Below are positions 25,874 through 34,981 of a stretch of DNA of 64,000 nt, piece after piece. The DNA is from Arthrobacter sp. Leaf337. Its GTDB lineage: Bacteria > Actinomycetota > Actinomycetes > Actinomycetales > Micrococcaceae. The stretch spans positions 36,951-100,950 of the forward strand of contig NZ_LMPC01000006.1 in assembly GCF_001423745.1 (NCBI RefSeq). The letters run 5' to 3'. The translations under genes and the position numbers were made by a program. A model generated the notes under the pieces. That model was given only the letters and a program-made list of their open reading frames with translations. It was not told the origin of the DNA and did no database searches. Position 1 is the first letter of the stretch. Each line of letters opens with the position of its first letter.

Positions 25874-27286
25874 TCAGTCGACCATCACCGGCTGCTTGGC
25901 ACCGTCCGAAGACTCAACAACCGGCGAAACCTTCCCCGACCGGTGGTGGAGCCAGTTCGCCACCGCCAAAAGCGCCACGAGTGCGAACGTGCTCAGGAGC
26001 TGCGGACGGGAATCCTCGCCGATGAAGCCCACCGTGAAGATCGCGGCGAGGATGACCAGACCAAACACCGTGAGCCACGGGAAGCCGGGCATCCGCAGGG
26101 GAAGTTCCGTTCCCTCGCGGTCGGCGCGGAGGCGCAGCGCGAGCTGAGCCAGCAGCGCGGACGTCCACACCAGCAGGCAGGTCGAGCCCACGATATTGAG
26201 CAGGACGGGAAGGACCTTTTCTGGGAAAGCCAGCTCCAGCACAACTGTGACTACACCGAAGGCGACGCTGGCCAGGACTGCGACAACCGGAACCCGGGCC
26301 TTGGACACGGAGGCAAGCAGGCGCGGCGCTTCACCGCGCTCAGCAAGGGAGTACGCCATCCGGGAAGCACCGTAGAGGTTGGCGTTGAGTGCGGAGAGCA
26401 GCGCTGCGACGGCCACAAGGGTGATGGCGGTGGCCGCACCGGGCATGCCGGCCGCATCCAGCACCGCTGCGAACGGGCTCTTCAGCCCCGCCGAACCCAC
26501 GGGAACCACTGCCGCGATCACGAAGATCGCACCGATGTAGAACACCAGGATGCGCCACAGCACCGTCCGGACTGCCTTCTTCACGCTGCGGGCCGGCTCT
26601 GCGGTTTCAGCTGCAGCCACGGACACGATCTCGGTGCCGCCGAACGCGAATGCCACCACGAACAGGGCCGTGGCAATGCCGGCAAAACCGCTGGGTGCGA
26701 ACCCGGCACCCGTGAAGTTGGACAGGCCCGGCGACTGGACGCCCGGCAGCCAGCCGAAGAGCAGGGCCGCGCCCACCAGGAGGAACCCGACAATGGCCGC
26801 CACCTTGAGCAGCGCAAACCAGAACTCGAACTCGCCGAAGTTCTTCACACTGGTGAGGTTCACGGCGGTGAGCACCACGATGAAAACGAAGGCCATCAGC
26901 CACACCGGCAGGGCCGGGAAGATGGTGGCCAGCAGGCCTGCCGCACCGAGCGCCTCGGCCGCGATGACCACCACCAGCTGCAGCCACCACAGCCAGCCCA
27001 CGGTGGCACCGGCCACCGGCCCATAGGCCTTGGCGGTGTAGACGGAGAAGGCGCCGCTGTCCGGGTTGGCGGCGGCCATCTCGCCGAGGGCCCACATCAC
27101 CAGGATGATGAGCGTGCCTGCCACGAGGTAGGAGATCAGCACGGCCGGGCCGGCAGCCTGGATGCCCGCGCCGGAGCCGATGAACAGGCCGGCGCCGATG
27201 GCGCTTCCCAGGCCCATCATGGTGAGCTGGCGGGGTTTAAGGGCCGCGCCGAGGGCGCGGGCAGACGTCTTTGTCTGTTGTTCCAT
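25874..27286 (-). CDS. APC-family amino acid permease
   Basis: 470 aa from ATG 27286 (AGAGGAA upstream). It opens with the amino acid-polyamine-organocation signature LTMMGLGSAIGAGLFIGSG and has about 12 membrane segments. Inner-membrane importer, resembling the GABA/aromatic permease group. It is 52 bp downstream of an aminotransferase gene and probably in one operon with it. Lrp/AsnC control from the divergent gene is likely. Substrate probably an amino acid handled by the aminotransferase. Confidence 0.88.
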   Translation of the reverse strand: MEQQTKTSARALGAALKPRQLTMMGLGSAIGAGLFIGSGAGIQAAGPAVLISYLVAGTLIILVMWALGEMAAANPDSGAFSVYTAKAYGPVAGATVGWLWWLQLVVVIAAEALGAAGLLATIFPALPVWLMAFVFIVVLTAVNLTSVKNFGEFEFWFALLKVAAIVGFLLVGAALLFGWLPGVQSPGLSNFTGAGFAPSGFAGIATALFVVAFAFGGTEIVSVAAAETAEPARSVKKAVRTVLWRILVFYIGAIFVIAAVVPVGSAGLKSPFAAVLDAAGMPGAATAITLVAVAALLSALNANLYGASRMAYSLAERGEAPRLLASVSKARVPVVAVLASVAFGVVTVVLELAFPEKVLPVLLNIVGSTCLLVWTSALLAQLALRLRADREGTELPLRMPGFPWLTVFGLVILAAIFTVGFIGEDSRPQLLSTFALVALLAVANWLHHRSGKVSPVVESSDGAKQPVMVD

Positions 27287-27338
27287 GGGAATTCCTCTGG
27301 TTGTAGGTGGAACGGGTTGGTAAAGGGTCAGTCGGTTG

Positions 27339-28436
27339 TCAGGCTGTGTGGGCTTCGAGGAGCCGGAGCACGCGGTCGTTGGAGGCGCGATCGGCAACGG
27401 TGATCCGCACGCCGTCGCCCTGATACGCCCGGACCAGGATGCCGGCGGCGTCGAACGCGTCCACCAGCCTCGCCCGGAGGTGGTCATCGGCCCGGATCCA
27501 CAGGAAATTGCCCTGGCTCGGCTGCAGTTTCCAGTCCTGGGCTTCGAGCTGCGCGGCCATTCGGGCGCGCTCCTGCCTGACGGCGGCGACCCGGGCTTCC
27601 ATCTCCTCCCCCGCGTCCAGCGACGCGATGGCCGCCTTCTGGGCCAGCGCGCTCACGGAGAAGGGAAGGGCGGTGCGGCGCAGTCCCTCGGCGATGGCCG
27701 GCGCAGCCACGGCGTAGCCGACGCGCAGGCCGGCGAGTCCGTAGGCCTTGGAGAAGGTGCGCAGGACGCAGACGTTCGGGTACTGGCGGTAGAGCGCCAG
27801 GGAATCGGGGCCGCTGCCCGCCTCGGCGTACTCCACGTAGGCCTCGTCGATCACCACGAGGATGTCGGAACGGACGGATTGCAGGAACGCCACGATGCGC
27901 TCGTGGCTGATCGGCACGCCGGTGGGGTTGTTGGGGGTGCAGAGCAGGATCACCTTGGTGCGGTCGGTAACGGCCGCGGCCATGGCGTCGAGGTCGTGGC
28001 CTTCAGCGTCGTCCAGCGGGATGCAGACCGGCCGGGCGCCTGCCAGCTCAACCAGGATGGGGTACGCCTCGAAGGAACGCCACGCGAAGATCACTTCATC
28101 GCCGGCGTCGCACAGTCCGGTGATGATCTGCTGGAGCACGCCCACACTGCCGGGTCCCACCGCGACCTCCCCGGCGGTGACGCCCAGGTGCCGGGCGAGC
28201 CGTTCGCGGAGTTCGACGGCGGCACTGTCCGGGTAGCGGTTCATGGTGCCGGCCGCTTCGGCCACCGCAGCCGCGGCAGCAGGCAGCGGACTGTAGTGGC
28301 TTTCGTTGCTTGCAAGGGCTGCGATGTCCACGCCGGCGCCGCGCCGTCCCGGGACATAGGGCGGAAGTCCGGCCACAGCGCCACGAAGGGTGGGAAGCGC
28401 GGTGTCCGGGGCAGTCAGGAGTTGATCACGGGTCAT
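27339..28436 (-). CDS. HisC-like aromatic amino acid aminotransferase
   Basis: 365-aa fold-type I PLP enzyme of the histidinol-phosphate/aromatic aminotransferase group. Seen: LASNESHYSP, LCTPNNPTGVPIS, DEAYVEYA, and the PLP lysine in TFSKAYGLAGLRVGY. Location beside an amino-acid permease and a Lrp regulator, not in a his operon, favours an aromatic aminotransferase role. A phenylpyruvate or indolepyruvate product could feed the ThDP enzyme nearby. Confidence 0.88.
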   Translation of the reverse strand: MTRDQLLTAPDTALPTLRGAVAGLPPYVPGRRGAGVDIAALASNESHYSPLPAAAAAVAEAAGTMNRYPDSAAVELRERLARHLGVTAGEVAVGPGSVGVLQQIITGLCDAGDEVIFAWRSFEAYPILVELAGARPVCIPLDDAEGHDLDAMAAAVTDRTKVILLCTPNNPTGVPISHERIVAFLQSVRSDILVVIDEAYVEYAEAGSGPDSLALYRQYPNVCVLRTFSKAYGLAGLRVGYAVAAPAIAEGLRRTALPFSVSALAQKAAIASLDAGEEMEARVAAVRQERARMAAQLEAQDWKLQPSQGNFLWIRADDHLRARLVDAFDAAGILVRAYQGDGVRITVADRASNDRVLRLLEAHTA

Positions 28437-28529
28437 GAGGACCGATCATGGTTGTGACCCGGCACACAATGCAAGATACCCTCAACCCATTGGGACTTCT
28501 GCTCAACTTCTAGTGACTGCGGTGAAAAT

Positions 28530-29033
28530 ATGACCACCCCGACCCCTCGCACCCTGGATTCCCTCGACGGCAGGATCATCCTGGCCCTCGACAAGGATCC
28601 GGAAGCCAGCGCCTTGGCACTCTCCCGCACGCTCGGCGTCGCACGGAACACGGTCCACGCCCGGCTGGCGCGGCTCGAGCGCAGCGGCGCCCTCCGCTCC
28701 TTCAGCCGCAGGCTGGATCCCGCCGCGCTGGGCTATGACCTGATGGCCTTCCTCTCGCTGTCCATCAGCCAGACCCGGACAGGAGCAGTTGAGGACGGCC
28801 TGGCCGCGATCCCGGAAGTCATCGAGGTGCACGCCACCACCGGGGACGCGGACCTCATGGCTAAGGTGGTGGCCCGCAGTACGGCCGACCTCTACCGGAT
28901 CACCAACGAGATCCTGGAGATCGAGGGCATACAGCGGACCAGCACCGCCATTTCCGTGCTGGAACTCATGCCCCCTCGGTACGACGGCCTCCTGGCCCGG
29001 CTCTCCGAGCAGGAATCCCGCCCTTCCAACTAG
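28530..29033 (+). CDS. Lrp/AsnC-family regulator
   Basis: 167 aa. N-terminal helix-turn-helix (ALALSRTLGVARNTVHARLA then RLERSGALRSF) and C-terminal RAM/AsnC ligand domain (VIEVHATTGDADLMAKVVAR). Divergent from the aminotransferase-permease operon and upstream of the ThDP enzyme, so it probably controls both in response to an amino acid. Confidence 0.9.
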   Translation: MTTPTPRTLDSLDGRIILALDKDPEASALALSRTLGVARNTVHARLARLERSGALRSFSRRLDPAALGYDLMAFLSLSISQTRTGAVEDGLAAIPEVIEVHATTGDADLMAKVVARSTADLYRITNEILEIEGIQRTSTAISVLELMPPRYDGLLARLSEQESRPSN

Positions 29034-29153
29034 CTGCGGGTGATGCACGCCACAGGTGGGCAAATTTTCACTTGTACCGGCGTTCTCCTGCCAAATGTCC
29101 CAACCAAGTTCGACTCTCTTGCCTATCCGTGACTTAGCCCACAAGATTCCTGC

Positions 29154-30812
29154 ATGACTACTCTTACCGTCTCCGGCCGCGTGGCGCAGGTTCTCAGCAG
29201 CTACCTCACCGATCTCTTCGGTGTCATGGGCAACGGAAACGTCTACTTCCTCGACGCCGCGGAGAAGCTGGGCCTCCGCTTCTCCCCCGTCCGGCACGAG
29301 GGCGCCGCCATCGCCGCGGCCGACGCCTACTACCGTGCGTCGGGACGCCTCGCCGCGGGCACCACCACCTACGGCCCCGGCTACACCAACGCGCTCACCG
29401 CCCTGGCCGAGGCAGTCCAGGCGCAGATCCCGGTGGTGCTGGTCACCGGGGATGCTCCGAGCACCGGCGCCCGGCCCCAGGACGTGGACCAGGCGGCCAT
29501 CGCCGCAGGCCTCGGCGCGGCCACATTCACCGTCACCCGCGACGCCGCGGGCTCCATCACCCGGCAGGCAGTGGAGTACGCACTCACCACGCGAACCGCC
29601 GTCGTGATTGCCATTCCCTACGACCTCGCGGCACTCGAGGCGGCAGATGAAGAGCTTCCGGCGCCGTTGGCACCCCAGGTAACGGACGACGGCGGCGCCG
29701 GCCTTGGTCAGGTGGCCCGCCTGCTCGCCGGGGCCAAGCGGCCGCTCATCCTCGCCGGCCGCGGTGCGCACCTCGCCGGTGCCGGCCCGGAGCTCCGCGA
29801 GCTTGCCGACCGGCTGGGCGCGCTGACCGCCGGAACCGCCCTGGCGCTCAACCTGCTCCAGGGCGACGGGTACCTCGGCGTCGCGGGCGGCTTCGGCACA
29901 GACACCGCGGCCGGGCTCATGGGCGAAGCGGATGTGGTCCTCGTGGCCGGGGCCAGCCTGAGCCCCTTCACCCTGCGGTTCGGGCACCTGCTCGGCCCGG
30001 ACAGCACTGTCATCCAGATCGACTCCGCCCTGCAGCCCACGCACCCGCGGGTGGACCTGTTCGTCAGCGCCGACGCCAAGTCCGCCGCCGGACGCATCCT
30101 CCAACTGCTGGACGGTGAGGCTTCAGCAGAAGCGTGGCGGGCGGAAGCCCGCAAGCGTCTGACCGAAGGACCGGCCCACCACCCCGGCTCCGACAAGACC
30201 GCGGACGGCCGGCTGGACCCTCGTTCCCTTGCCATCGCGTTGGATAACGTGCTGCCGGAGCGCCGCACGGTGGTCCAGGACGGCGGGCACTTCCTCGGCT
30301 GGGCCCCCATGTACTGGAACATCCCGCGACCGCAGGACCTGGTCATGGTGGGCACGGCCTTCCAGACCATCGGGCTGGGCCTTGCCAGCGCCGTCGGGGC
30401 AGCCCGTGCGGTGGAGGACGGCCGCACCCTGGTGCTGGCCTCCGGCGACGGCGGTTTCCTGATGGGCCTGTCCGACCTCGAGTCACTGATTGGCGCGGCG
30501 AGCAGCGCCGTCGTCGTCATCTTCAACGATGCCGCCTACGGAGCGGAGATCCACCAGTACGGTTCCAAGGGCCTCACCGAAAAGCCGATGCTGATCCCCG
30601 AAGTGGACTTCAGCGGCGTCGCCCGCGCTTTGGGGGCTCAGTCCGCGATCATCCGTTCACTGGCGGACCTTTCAGCCGTTCAGGACTGGATTGTCGCCGG
30701 CGCCAAGGGAACCTTCGTGGCCGACTGCCGGATCACGTCGAGCGTGCGTGCCCCGTGGATGAGCGAGTGGATGAATGCCAAGCAGGCCGCGAAGGCGGCG
30801 GTGGCGGGCTAG
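29154..30812 (+). CDS. Thiamine diphosphate-dependent enzyme, acetolactate synthase-like
   Basis: 552 aa with the three ThDP-enzyme domains: N-terminal PYR (SPVRHEGAAIAAADAYYRAS with the conserved Glu, and GPGYTNALTALAEA), a central Rossmann-type domain (AKRPLILAGRGAHLAGAG), and C-terminal PP with the metal/ThDP motif GDGGFLMGLSDLESL...FNDAAYG. There is no small subunit gene beside it, so it is not a standard biosynthetic acetolactate synthase. A 2-oxo-acid decarboxylase or lyase role linked to amino-acid breakdown is plausible. Its TAG stop overlaps the stop of the methyltransferase remnant. Confidence 0.88.
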   Translation: MTTLTVSGRVAQVLSSYLTDLFGVMGNGNVYFLDAAEKLGLRFSPVRHEGAAIAAADAYYRASGRLAAGTTTYGPGYTNALTALAEAVQAQIPVVLVTGDAPSTGARPQDVDQAAIAAGLGAATFTVTRDAAGSITRQAVEYALTTRTAVVIAIPYDLAALEAADEELPAPLAPQVTDDGGAGLGQVARLLAGAKRPLILAGRGAHLAGAGPELRELADRLGALTAGTALALNLLQGDGYLGVAGGFGTDTAAGLMGEADVVLVAGASLSPFTLRFGHLLGPDSTVIQIDSALQPTHPRVDLFVSADAKSAAGRILQLLDGEASAEAWRAEARKRLTEGPAHHPGSDKTADGRLDPRSLAIALDNVLPERRTVVQDGGHFLGWAPMYWNIPRPQDLVMVGTAFQTIGLGLASAVGAARAVEDGRTLVLASGDGGFLMGLSDLESLIGAASSAVVVIFNDAAYGAEIHQYGSKGLTEKPMLIPEVDFSGVARALGAQSAIIRSLADLSAVQDWIVAGAKGTFVADCRITSSVRAPWMSEWMNAKQAAKAAVAG

Positions 30813-30850
30813 CGGCGGACAAGCCGCCACAGCGACGTGACCTCGGCCGC
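30809..30850 (-). pseudogene. Remnant of methyltransferase gene 3' end
   Basis: The minus strand reads AAEVTSLWRLVRR then TAG, against AAEVTSLWRLVPR-stop in the intact gene. Bases 30819-30850 match 32842-32873 with one mismatch, in direct orientation. Its stop shares a CTAG palindrome with the ThDP enzyme stop. Confidence 0.8.
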
Positions 30851-30869
30851 CGTCGAACGCAAAATAGGG

Positions 30870-30911
30870 GAAGCCCCACCAGCAATGCTGAAGGGGCTTC
30901 GACTGTTTTGA
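30870..30911 (+). terminator. Rho-independent terminator after the ThDP enzyme gene
   Basis: GAAGCCCC pairs with GGGGCTTC around a 15-base loop that can itself pair (AGCAATGCT), followed by a short T-run (GACTGTTTTG). Confidence 0.75.
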
Positions 30912-31165
30912 TTCCGTTATGACGAACATCATCTCCCGAACTAGCGGGAATCCTGATTCTTCCTGCCTCGTCATCGGCAGACCACGTGGATCAGATCCAC
31001 AGTGTGTTCCAGGGTTCCCTGTTGTTCGTTCCCGCCCTTCTTTCGAAGAACGTATTAACAGTGTTACGCCTAGTTCTCCGGAGGCGCAAGAGCCAATCTT
31101 CCCGGGGATTCCGGCGTTCCAAACGTTGCCCGCCGGCCATCCCGGAGCAGCAACGTCCGGGAGAT
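30912..31165. other. Gene-free region with two palindromes
   Basis: No supported gene. It contains GTGGATC-A-GATCCAC at 30986-31000 and TAACA-G-TGTTA at 31056-31066, both of operator type, the second like TetR sites. No regulator or promoter-proximal gene matches them here, so this may be leftover control DNA. Confidence 0.45.
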
Positions 31166-31621
31166 TCACGCCTTGCGGTGAACCACCAGGACAGGACACT
31201 GAGCGTGGGTGACAACCTGGGTGGAGACCGAGCCCAGGTGCAAACCCGGAAAGCCCCCATGACCCCGGGATCCGACGACAATAAGATCCGCGTCCTTGGC
31301 AGCGTCCAGAATTGCCGAAGCCGGTGATGGCGTGTCGACGAGTTCTCCAGCCGCGGCCACGCCTCCGTCTGCGGCGGTCTTCAGTGCCTCACCCTGGCGT
31401 GCCCGTGCGACTTGCTCCGGGGACTCTTCGGCCGCAATCTCACCTGCCGCCGTTTCAAGGACGGCGGGATACCACGCCATCGGGGGCTTATTCCAGGCTG
31501 TGACCAGGCGGAGCTGGCCATTGCGTTGCCGGGCCTCATCCATGGCCCAGCCCAGTGCAGCCCGCGAATATTCGGAACCGTCAACACCGACAACAATCAA
31601 GAATGAACCGGTACTGGTCAT
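31166..31621 (-). CDS. Universal stress protein (UspA family)
   Basis: 151-aa single-domain Usp: N-terminal FLIVVGVDGSEYSRAALGWA and the C-terminal ATP-binding motif GSRGHGGFPGLHLGS (G-2x-G-9x-GS), so an ATP-binding type. Cytoplasmic. Lies with the divergent lipid kinase in a cassette bounded by the methyltransferase 3' end and its scar. Confidence 0.92.
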   Translation of the reverse strand: MTSTGSFLIVVGVDGSEYSRAALGWAMDEARQRNGQLRLVTAWNKPPMAWYPAVLETAAGEIAAEESPEQVARARQGEALKTAADGGVAAAGELVDTPSPASAILDAAKDADLIVVGSRGHGGFPGLHLGSVSTQVVTHAQCPVLVVHRKA

Positions 31622-31842
31622 CTGCCTTTCCTTTCACTGCCGCGCCGAACCGTGCCGCGCCGAGTCTTATCCTGTGAGCGTGCGGGGTTCGGTTCCAGCT
31701 GTCATGGTTCCATCGGACGCTCATGCCGGCGTCGGGGGTAGAGTCCAAGGTCCCCGGCGTCGCGGGCCGAGCGACCACGGCTCAGCGCCTCGGAGGTATC
31801 TCCCGCCGGCGCCATAGGAAACCCACAGGTCCGCGCCCTAAC

Positions 31843-32808
31843 ATGGCCCTCATGAAAGCTGCCCGGGACGCCCGCTCTGCCGCCGTCGTCATCAACGCCG
31901 GATCACGCAGGGGAGCTGCACACGAACTTGCCGTGGACACGATGCGGAAAGCAGGCGTGCCCATCTCCGCCGTGCATCACGTGCTGTCCGGCGGCGAGCT
32001 GGCCGGGACGCTTGACCGGGTGCTCACGGACGGGCACGACCTGGTGGTTGTCGGCGGCGGCGACGGGACCGTGTCCTACGCCGCCGGCCGGGTTGCCGGC
32101 ACCAACGTTGTGCTCGGCGTTCTTCCGCTGGGCACCGCCAACGACTTCGCCCGCACGCTGGAGATACCGAACAACCTGGCCGAGGCGTGCGCCACCGTCG
32201 CCGAAGGAAAAGTGGTGGACATCGACCTCGGCCGGGCCAACGGCGAGCCGTTCCTCAACGTCGCGTCCGTGGGCCTGTCCGTGGCTGTGACAGAGGCTCT
32301 GAGCCCCCGCCTGAAGCGGTACATCGGGCCGCTGGCGTACAGCCTCGCCACGCTTCGGGCCTATGCCCGGCACAAGCCGTTCCGGGCCCGCCTCGAATTC
32401 CCCGAAGGTGACCACGAGCCGATGGAACTGGACAACCTGCTTCAGGTGGCGGTCGGTAACGGCCGACACTACGGCGGCGGCAACACGGTCTCCCCCACCG
32501 CAGGGATCGATGACCACCTCCTGGACATCTACGCCATCCTGGCGGGTCCGCTCCGGGAGCATGTGAGCATCGCGCGGCTACTCAAGGACGGCAGCTTCAT
32601 CGAACACGACAAGGTGTACCACCTGACAAGCCGGCACGTCCGGCTGGTCACCGACCCGCCACTGCCGGTGAACCTTGACGGCGAGATCGCCACCACCACG
32701 CCCGCCGACTTCACCGTCCAGCGCAACGCCGTCCATGTGGTGGTGCCACAGAGCAGCACCAGCGCGCTGTTCGACGGACCGGGCGCCGCGGGCGGGCCGC
32801 CGTCGTAA
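31843..32808 (+). CDS. Diacylglycerol/lipid kinase (YegS/DagK-like)
   Basis: 321 aa from ATG 31843. DAGK catalytic domain with VVINAGSRRG, the nucleotide site LVVVGGGDGTVSYAA and GVLPLGTANDFART. The beta-rich C-terminal half carries VAVGNGRHYGGGNTVSP. Predicted peripheral membrane enzyme phosphorylating a lipid. The stop codon lies in the loop of the terminator hairpin, so the last codons form its left arm. Confidence 0.88.
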   Translation: MALMKAARDARSAAVVINAGSRRGAAHELAVDTMRKAGVPISAVHHVLSGGELAGTLDRVLTDGHDLVVVGGGDGTVSYAAGRVAGTNVVLGVLPLGTANDFARTLEIPNNLAEACATVAEGKVVDIDLGRANGEPFLNVASVGLSVAVTEALSPRLKRYIGPLAYSLATLRAYARHKPFRARLEFPEGDHEPMELDNLLQVAVGNGRHYGGGNTVSPTAGIDDHLLDIYAILAGPLREHVSIARLLKDGSFIEHDKVYHLTSRHVRLVTDPPLPVNLDGEIATTTPADFTVQRNAVHVVVPQSSTSALFDGPGAAGGPPS

Positions 32809-32821
32809 TTCCCGACGGCGG
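32797..32821 (+). terminator. Terminator hairpin overlapping the lipid kinase stop
   Basis: CCGCCGTCG pairs with CGACGGCGG around loop TAATTCC; the TAA is the kinase stop. The core stem and loop are identical to the hairpin at 48212-48240. Confidence 0.7.
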
Positions 32822-32831
32822 AACGTTGTGT

Positions 32832-33950
32832 CTATCGGGGAACAAGCCGCCACAGGGACGTGACCTCGGCCGCGCGCGCCTCGAACAGTGGATCGTCCCG
32901 GTCCGACGCCTTCGGATGCGTTGGCTTAGTGTCCAGCCGCTCCGTCACCTTCAGCCCGGCCGCCTCGATGGCGGCCAGCAGATCCCCACGCGACCGCAGG
33001 CCAAGGTGCTCGGCCAGGTCGGAGAGGACCAGCCAGCCCTCCCCGCCCGGCTCAAGATGGTCGGAGAGTTCGTTCAGGAAGCGGAACAGCATCCGGCTCC
33101 CGGGGTCGTAGACTGCGCTGTCCAGGCTGGAATGCGGCGTGGCCGGAATCCAGGGCGGGTTGCACACGATCAGCGGCGCCCGTCCGGGCGGGAACATGTC
33201 GGTCAGGACGGCCTCAGCACGGTCCTGGACACCGAGGTTCCGGAAATTCTCAACGGCACAGGCGATGGCACGCGGTTCATTGTCGGTCGCCACCACGCGG
33301 CGGACGCCCCGGCGCGCGAGGACGGCAGCGAGCACCCCGGTGCCTGTTCCGACGTCGAACGCCAACGTGTCAGACGGAAGCGCAGCGGAGGCCACGAGAT
33401 CCACATACTCACTCCGGGTGGGGAAGAACGTGCCGTAGTGCGGGTGGATGCGGCCCTGCAGGGCATCGACGTGGACGCCATTCCGCCGCCACTCGTGGGC
33501 GCCAATGGCCCCGACAAGCTCATGCAGGGACACAACGGAATTTTCGCCGATATCACCGTACGCTTCGGCGGCGGCCTCCCGGATGTCCGGTGCGCGGCGC
33601 AGCGGCACCACCGGGCCCGGATCAAGCGGAATCAGCAGCAGGCCGAGAATGCGTGCACGGTGCGAGCGGGACTGGCGGTGCCGATAGAACTTTTCGGCCG
33701 GAGTTGCTGCGATCCTCTTTCCGGCGCCGACCCGGCGGTCCATGGCGTTGAGGATCTGCCGTGCGTTGTGGAAGTCCCCGTGCCAGAGCATCGCGATCCC
33801 CTGTGACGCCATCCGGTTCGCCTCATCGGCCGTGAGGGAGTCGGAGACCACTTCGACGCGCGTCGGCGCCGGCCTGCCGTTCGCGGAACGCCAGCGCGCG
33901 GTCATGCTCTCACCGGCCTCGGCCCAGGTCACGACGGCGGGATCGTCCAC
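32832..33950 (-). CDS. Class I SAM-dependent methyltransferase (HemK/RlmG-like)
   Basis: 372 aa from GTG 33950; ATG 33905 is an alternative. A 140-residue N-terminal region precedes a Rossmann methyltransferase domain: SAM motif AFDVGTGTGVLAAVLARRG, acidic ATDNE, and the catalytic NPPW in LIVCNPPWIP, which marks N-methylation of an amide or base. Probably methylates an rRNA base or a glutamine; substrate unclear. An older allele of its 3' end survives at 30809-30850. Confidence 0.85.
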   Translation of the reverse strand: MDDPAVVTWAEAGESMTARWRSANGRPAPTRVEVVSDSLTADEANRMASQGIAMLWHGDFHNARQILNAMDRRVGAGKRIAATPAEKFYRHRQSRSHRARILGLLLIPLDPGPVVPLRRAPDIREAAAEAYGDIGENSVVSLHELVGAIGAHEWRRNGVHVDALQGRIHPHYGTFFPTRSEYVDLVASAALPSDTLAFDVGTGTGVLAAVLARRGVRRVVATDNEPRAIACAVENFRNLGVQDRAEAVLTDMFPPGRAPLIVCNPPWIPATPHSSLDSAVYDPGSRMLFRFLNELSDHLEPGGEGWLVLSDLAEHLGLRSRGDLLAAIEAAGLKVTERLDTKPTHPKASDRDDPLFEARAAEVTSLWRLVPR

Positions 33951-34174
33951 CGCGGCCGTGCGCGCGGGTTCGAGGACCGACGTCGGGATTCCCGCGGAAG
34001 CTGGTGTGCCAGTGATGATAAGAGGTCCGTTCCAAGCGTCAGGGGAGCCGATCGGCGACTGACGATTGCGGCGGTGATTCCACGACGTCCAAGGCCACGG
34101 CCCAAGATTCCGGCCGTCATCCGGCCACGAACTGAGCTTGGTCGATGGCCACTTGGGCCCTTCAACCTACATTG

Positions 34175-34747
34175 TCAGGATACAGGTGTGCCGTGGCCGC
34201 TACCCTCCGCTGCAGAGATCTGCCGCTTGACCTGCTCAAGCTCATCTTCGAGCAGGTCAACTTTGGTACGGTATTTTTCGAATTCCGCCGCCCGGCGCCT
34301 GGCCATGGCGAAACTGATGACCGCGGCGAGAACGGCAAGCGGGAACGAGAGCAGCAGGGCCCAGCCGGACACGGCAAGGAAGTCCAGGGCTACGGGAAGC
34401 GCCTGCTTGAATGCCAGGAAATCGTTCACCCCACCGACCATTCCCTGCAGGGCGGAGTCCAGGGGGCCAAAGTACTGCCCCACGATAGGCGTCTCGGAAA
34501 ACGACGGAGCGCTCAACGGCGGTTCTCCCCCCGCCGACCAGCGCGAATCACGGAAGGTGTTCAGGACGTAGATCCCGGCACCCGCATTGAGGGCCGCGAA
34601 GAGCAGGACGGCACCAAGCGCAGTCCAATGGAGTCTGCGCCAACGCCAGAGGCCGGCCACAAGTGCGAAGACGGCGGCCGCAATCCAAGAAAAGGTGCGA
34701 AGTTCGTCGCGGCTCAGGCCGACCAGCAGATCCAAGGTATTCCCCAC
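34175..34747 (-). CDS. Hypothetical membrane protein with C-terminal coiled coil
   Basis: 190 aa from GTG 34747. Predicted membrane segments near residues 18-35, 42-60 and 120-145. A charged helix (KYRTKVDLLEDELEQVKRQI) then looks like a short coiled coil on the cytoplasmic side. No known domain recognised. An inverted repeat (GACCTGCTC...GAGCAGGTC) lies within the coding sequence near 34228-34259. Confidence 0.65.
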   Translation of the reverse strand: MGNTLDLLVGLSRDELRTFSWIAAAVFALVAGLWRWRRLHWTALGAVLLFAALNAGAGIYVLNTFRDSRWSAGGEPPLSAPSFSETPIVGQYFGPLDSALQGMVGGVNDFLAFKQALPVALDFLAVSGWALLLSFPLAVLAAVISFAMARRRAAEFEKYRTKVDLLEDELEQVKRQISAAEGSGHGTPVS

Positions 34748-34981
34748 CCTTTGCAGTTGATGCTTGTTGTGGTCCCAAGCAATGCCTGTTCAGGTCCCAA
34801 GGGAGCCTATACCAGCCACCCCGGGGCATGCGACGGTACTCACGGGCGCAGGGCAAGGCCGTTCGGCCCTATCAACCTGCGGTAACCGGGCCAAAGCTTT
34901 AAATAGAAAGGCGCTGGGGCGGACGCCTGCGGGCCCCTGCACCGAGCCTTGCCAGACCGCGGGCACTGAGGACATCCGGAC

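Noticed and set aside
25709-27403. 564-codon + strand frame rich in His/Gly/Arg
   Set aside because: Antisense to the amino-acid permease; composition is that of a high-GC shadow frame.
34228-34259. Inverted repeat GACCTGCTC...GAGCAGGTC as a regulatory site
   Set aside because: It lies in the coiled-coil coding part of a membrane-protein gene, where Leu/Glu codons easily create such repeats.
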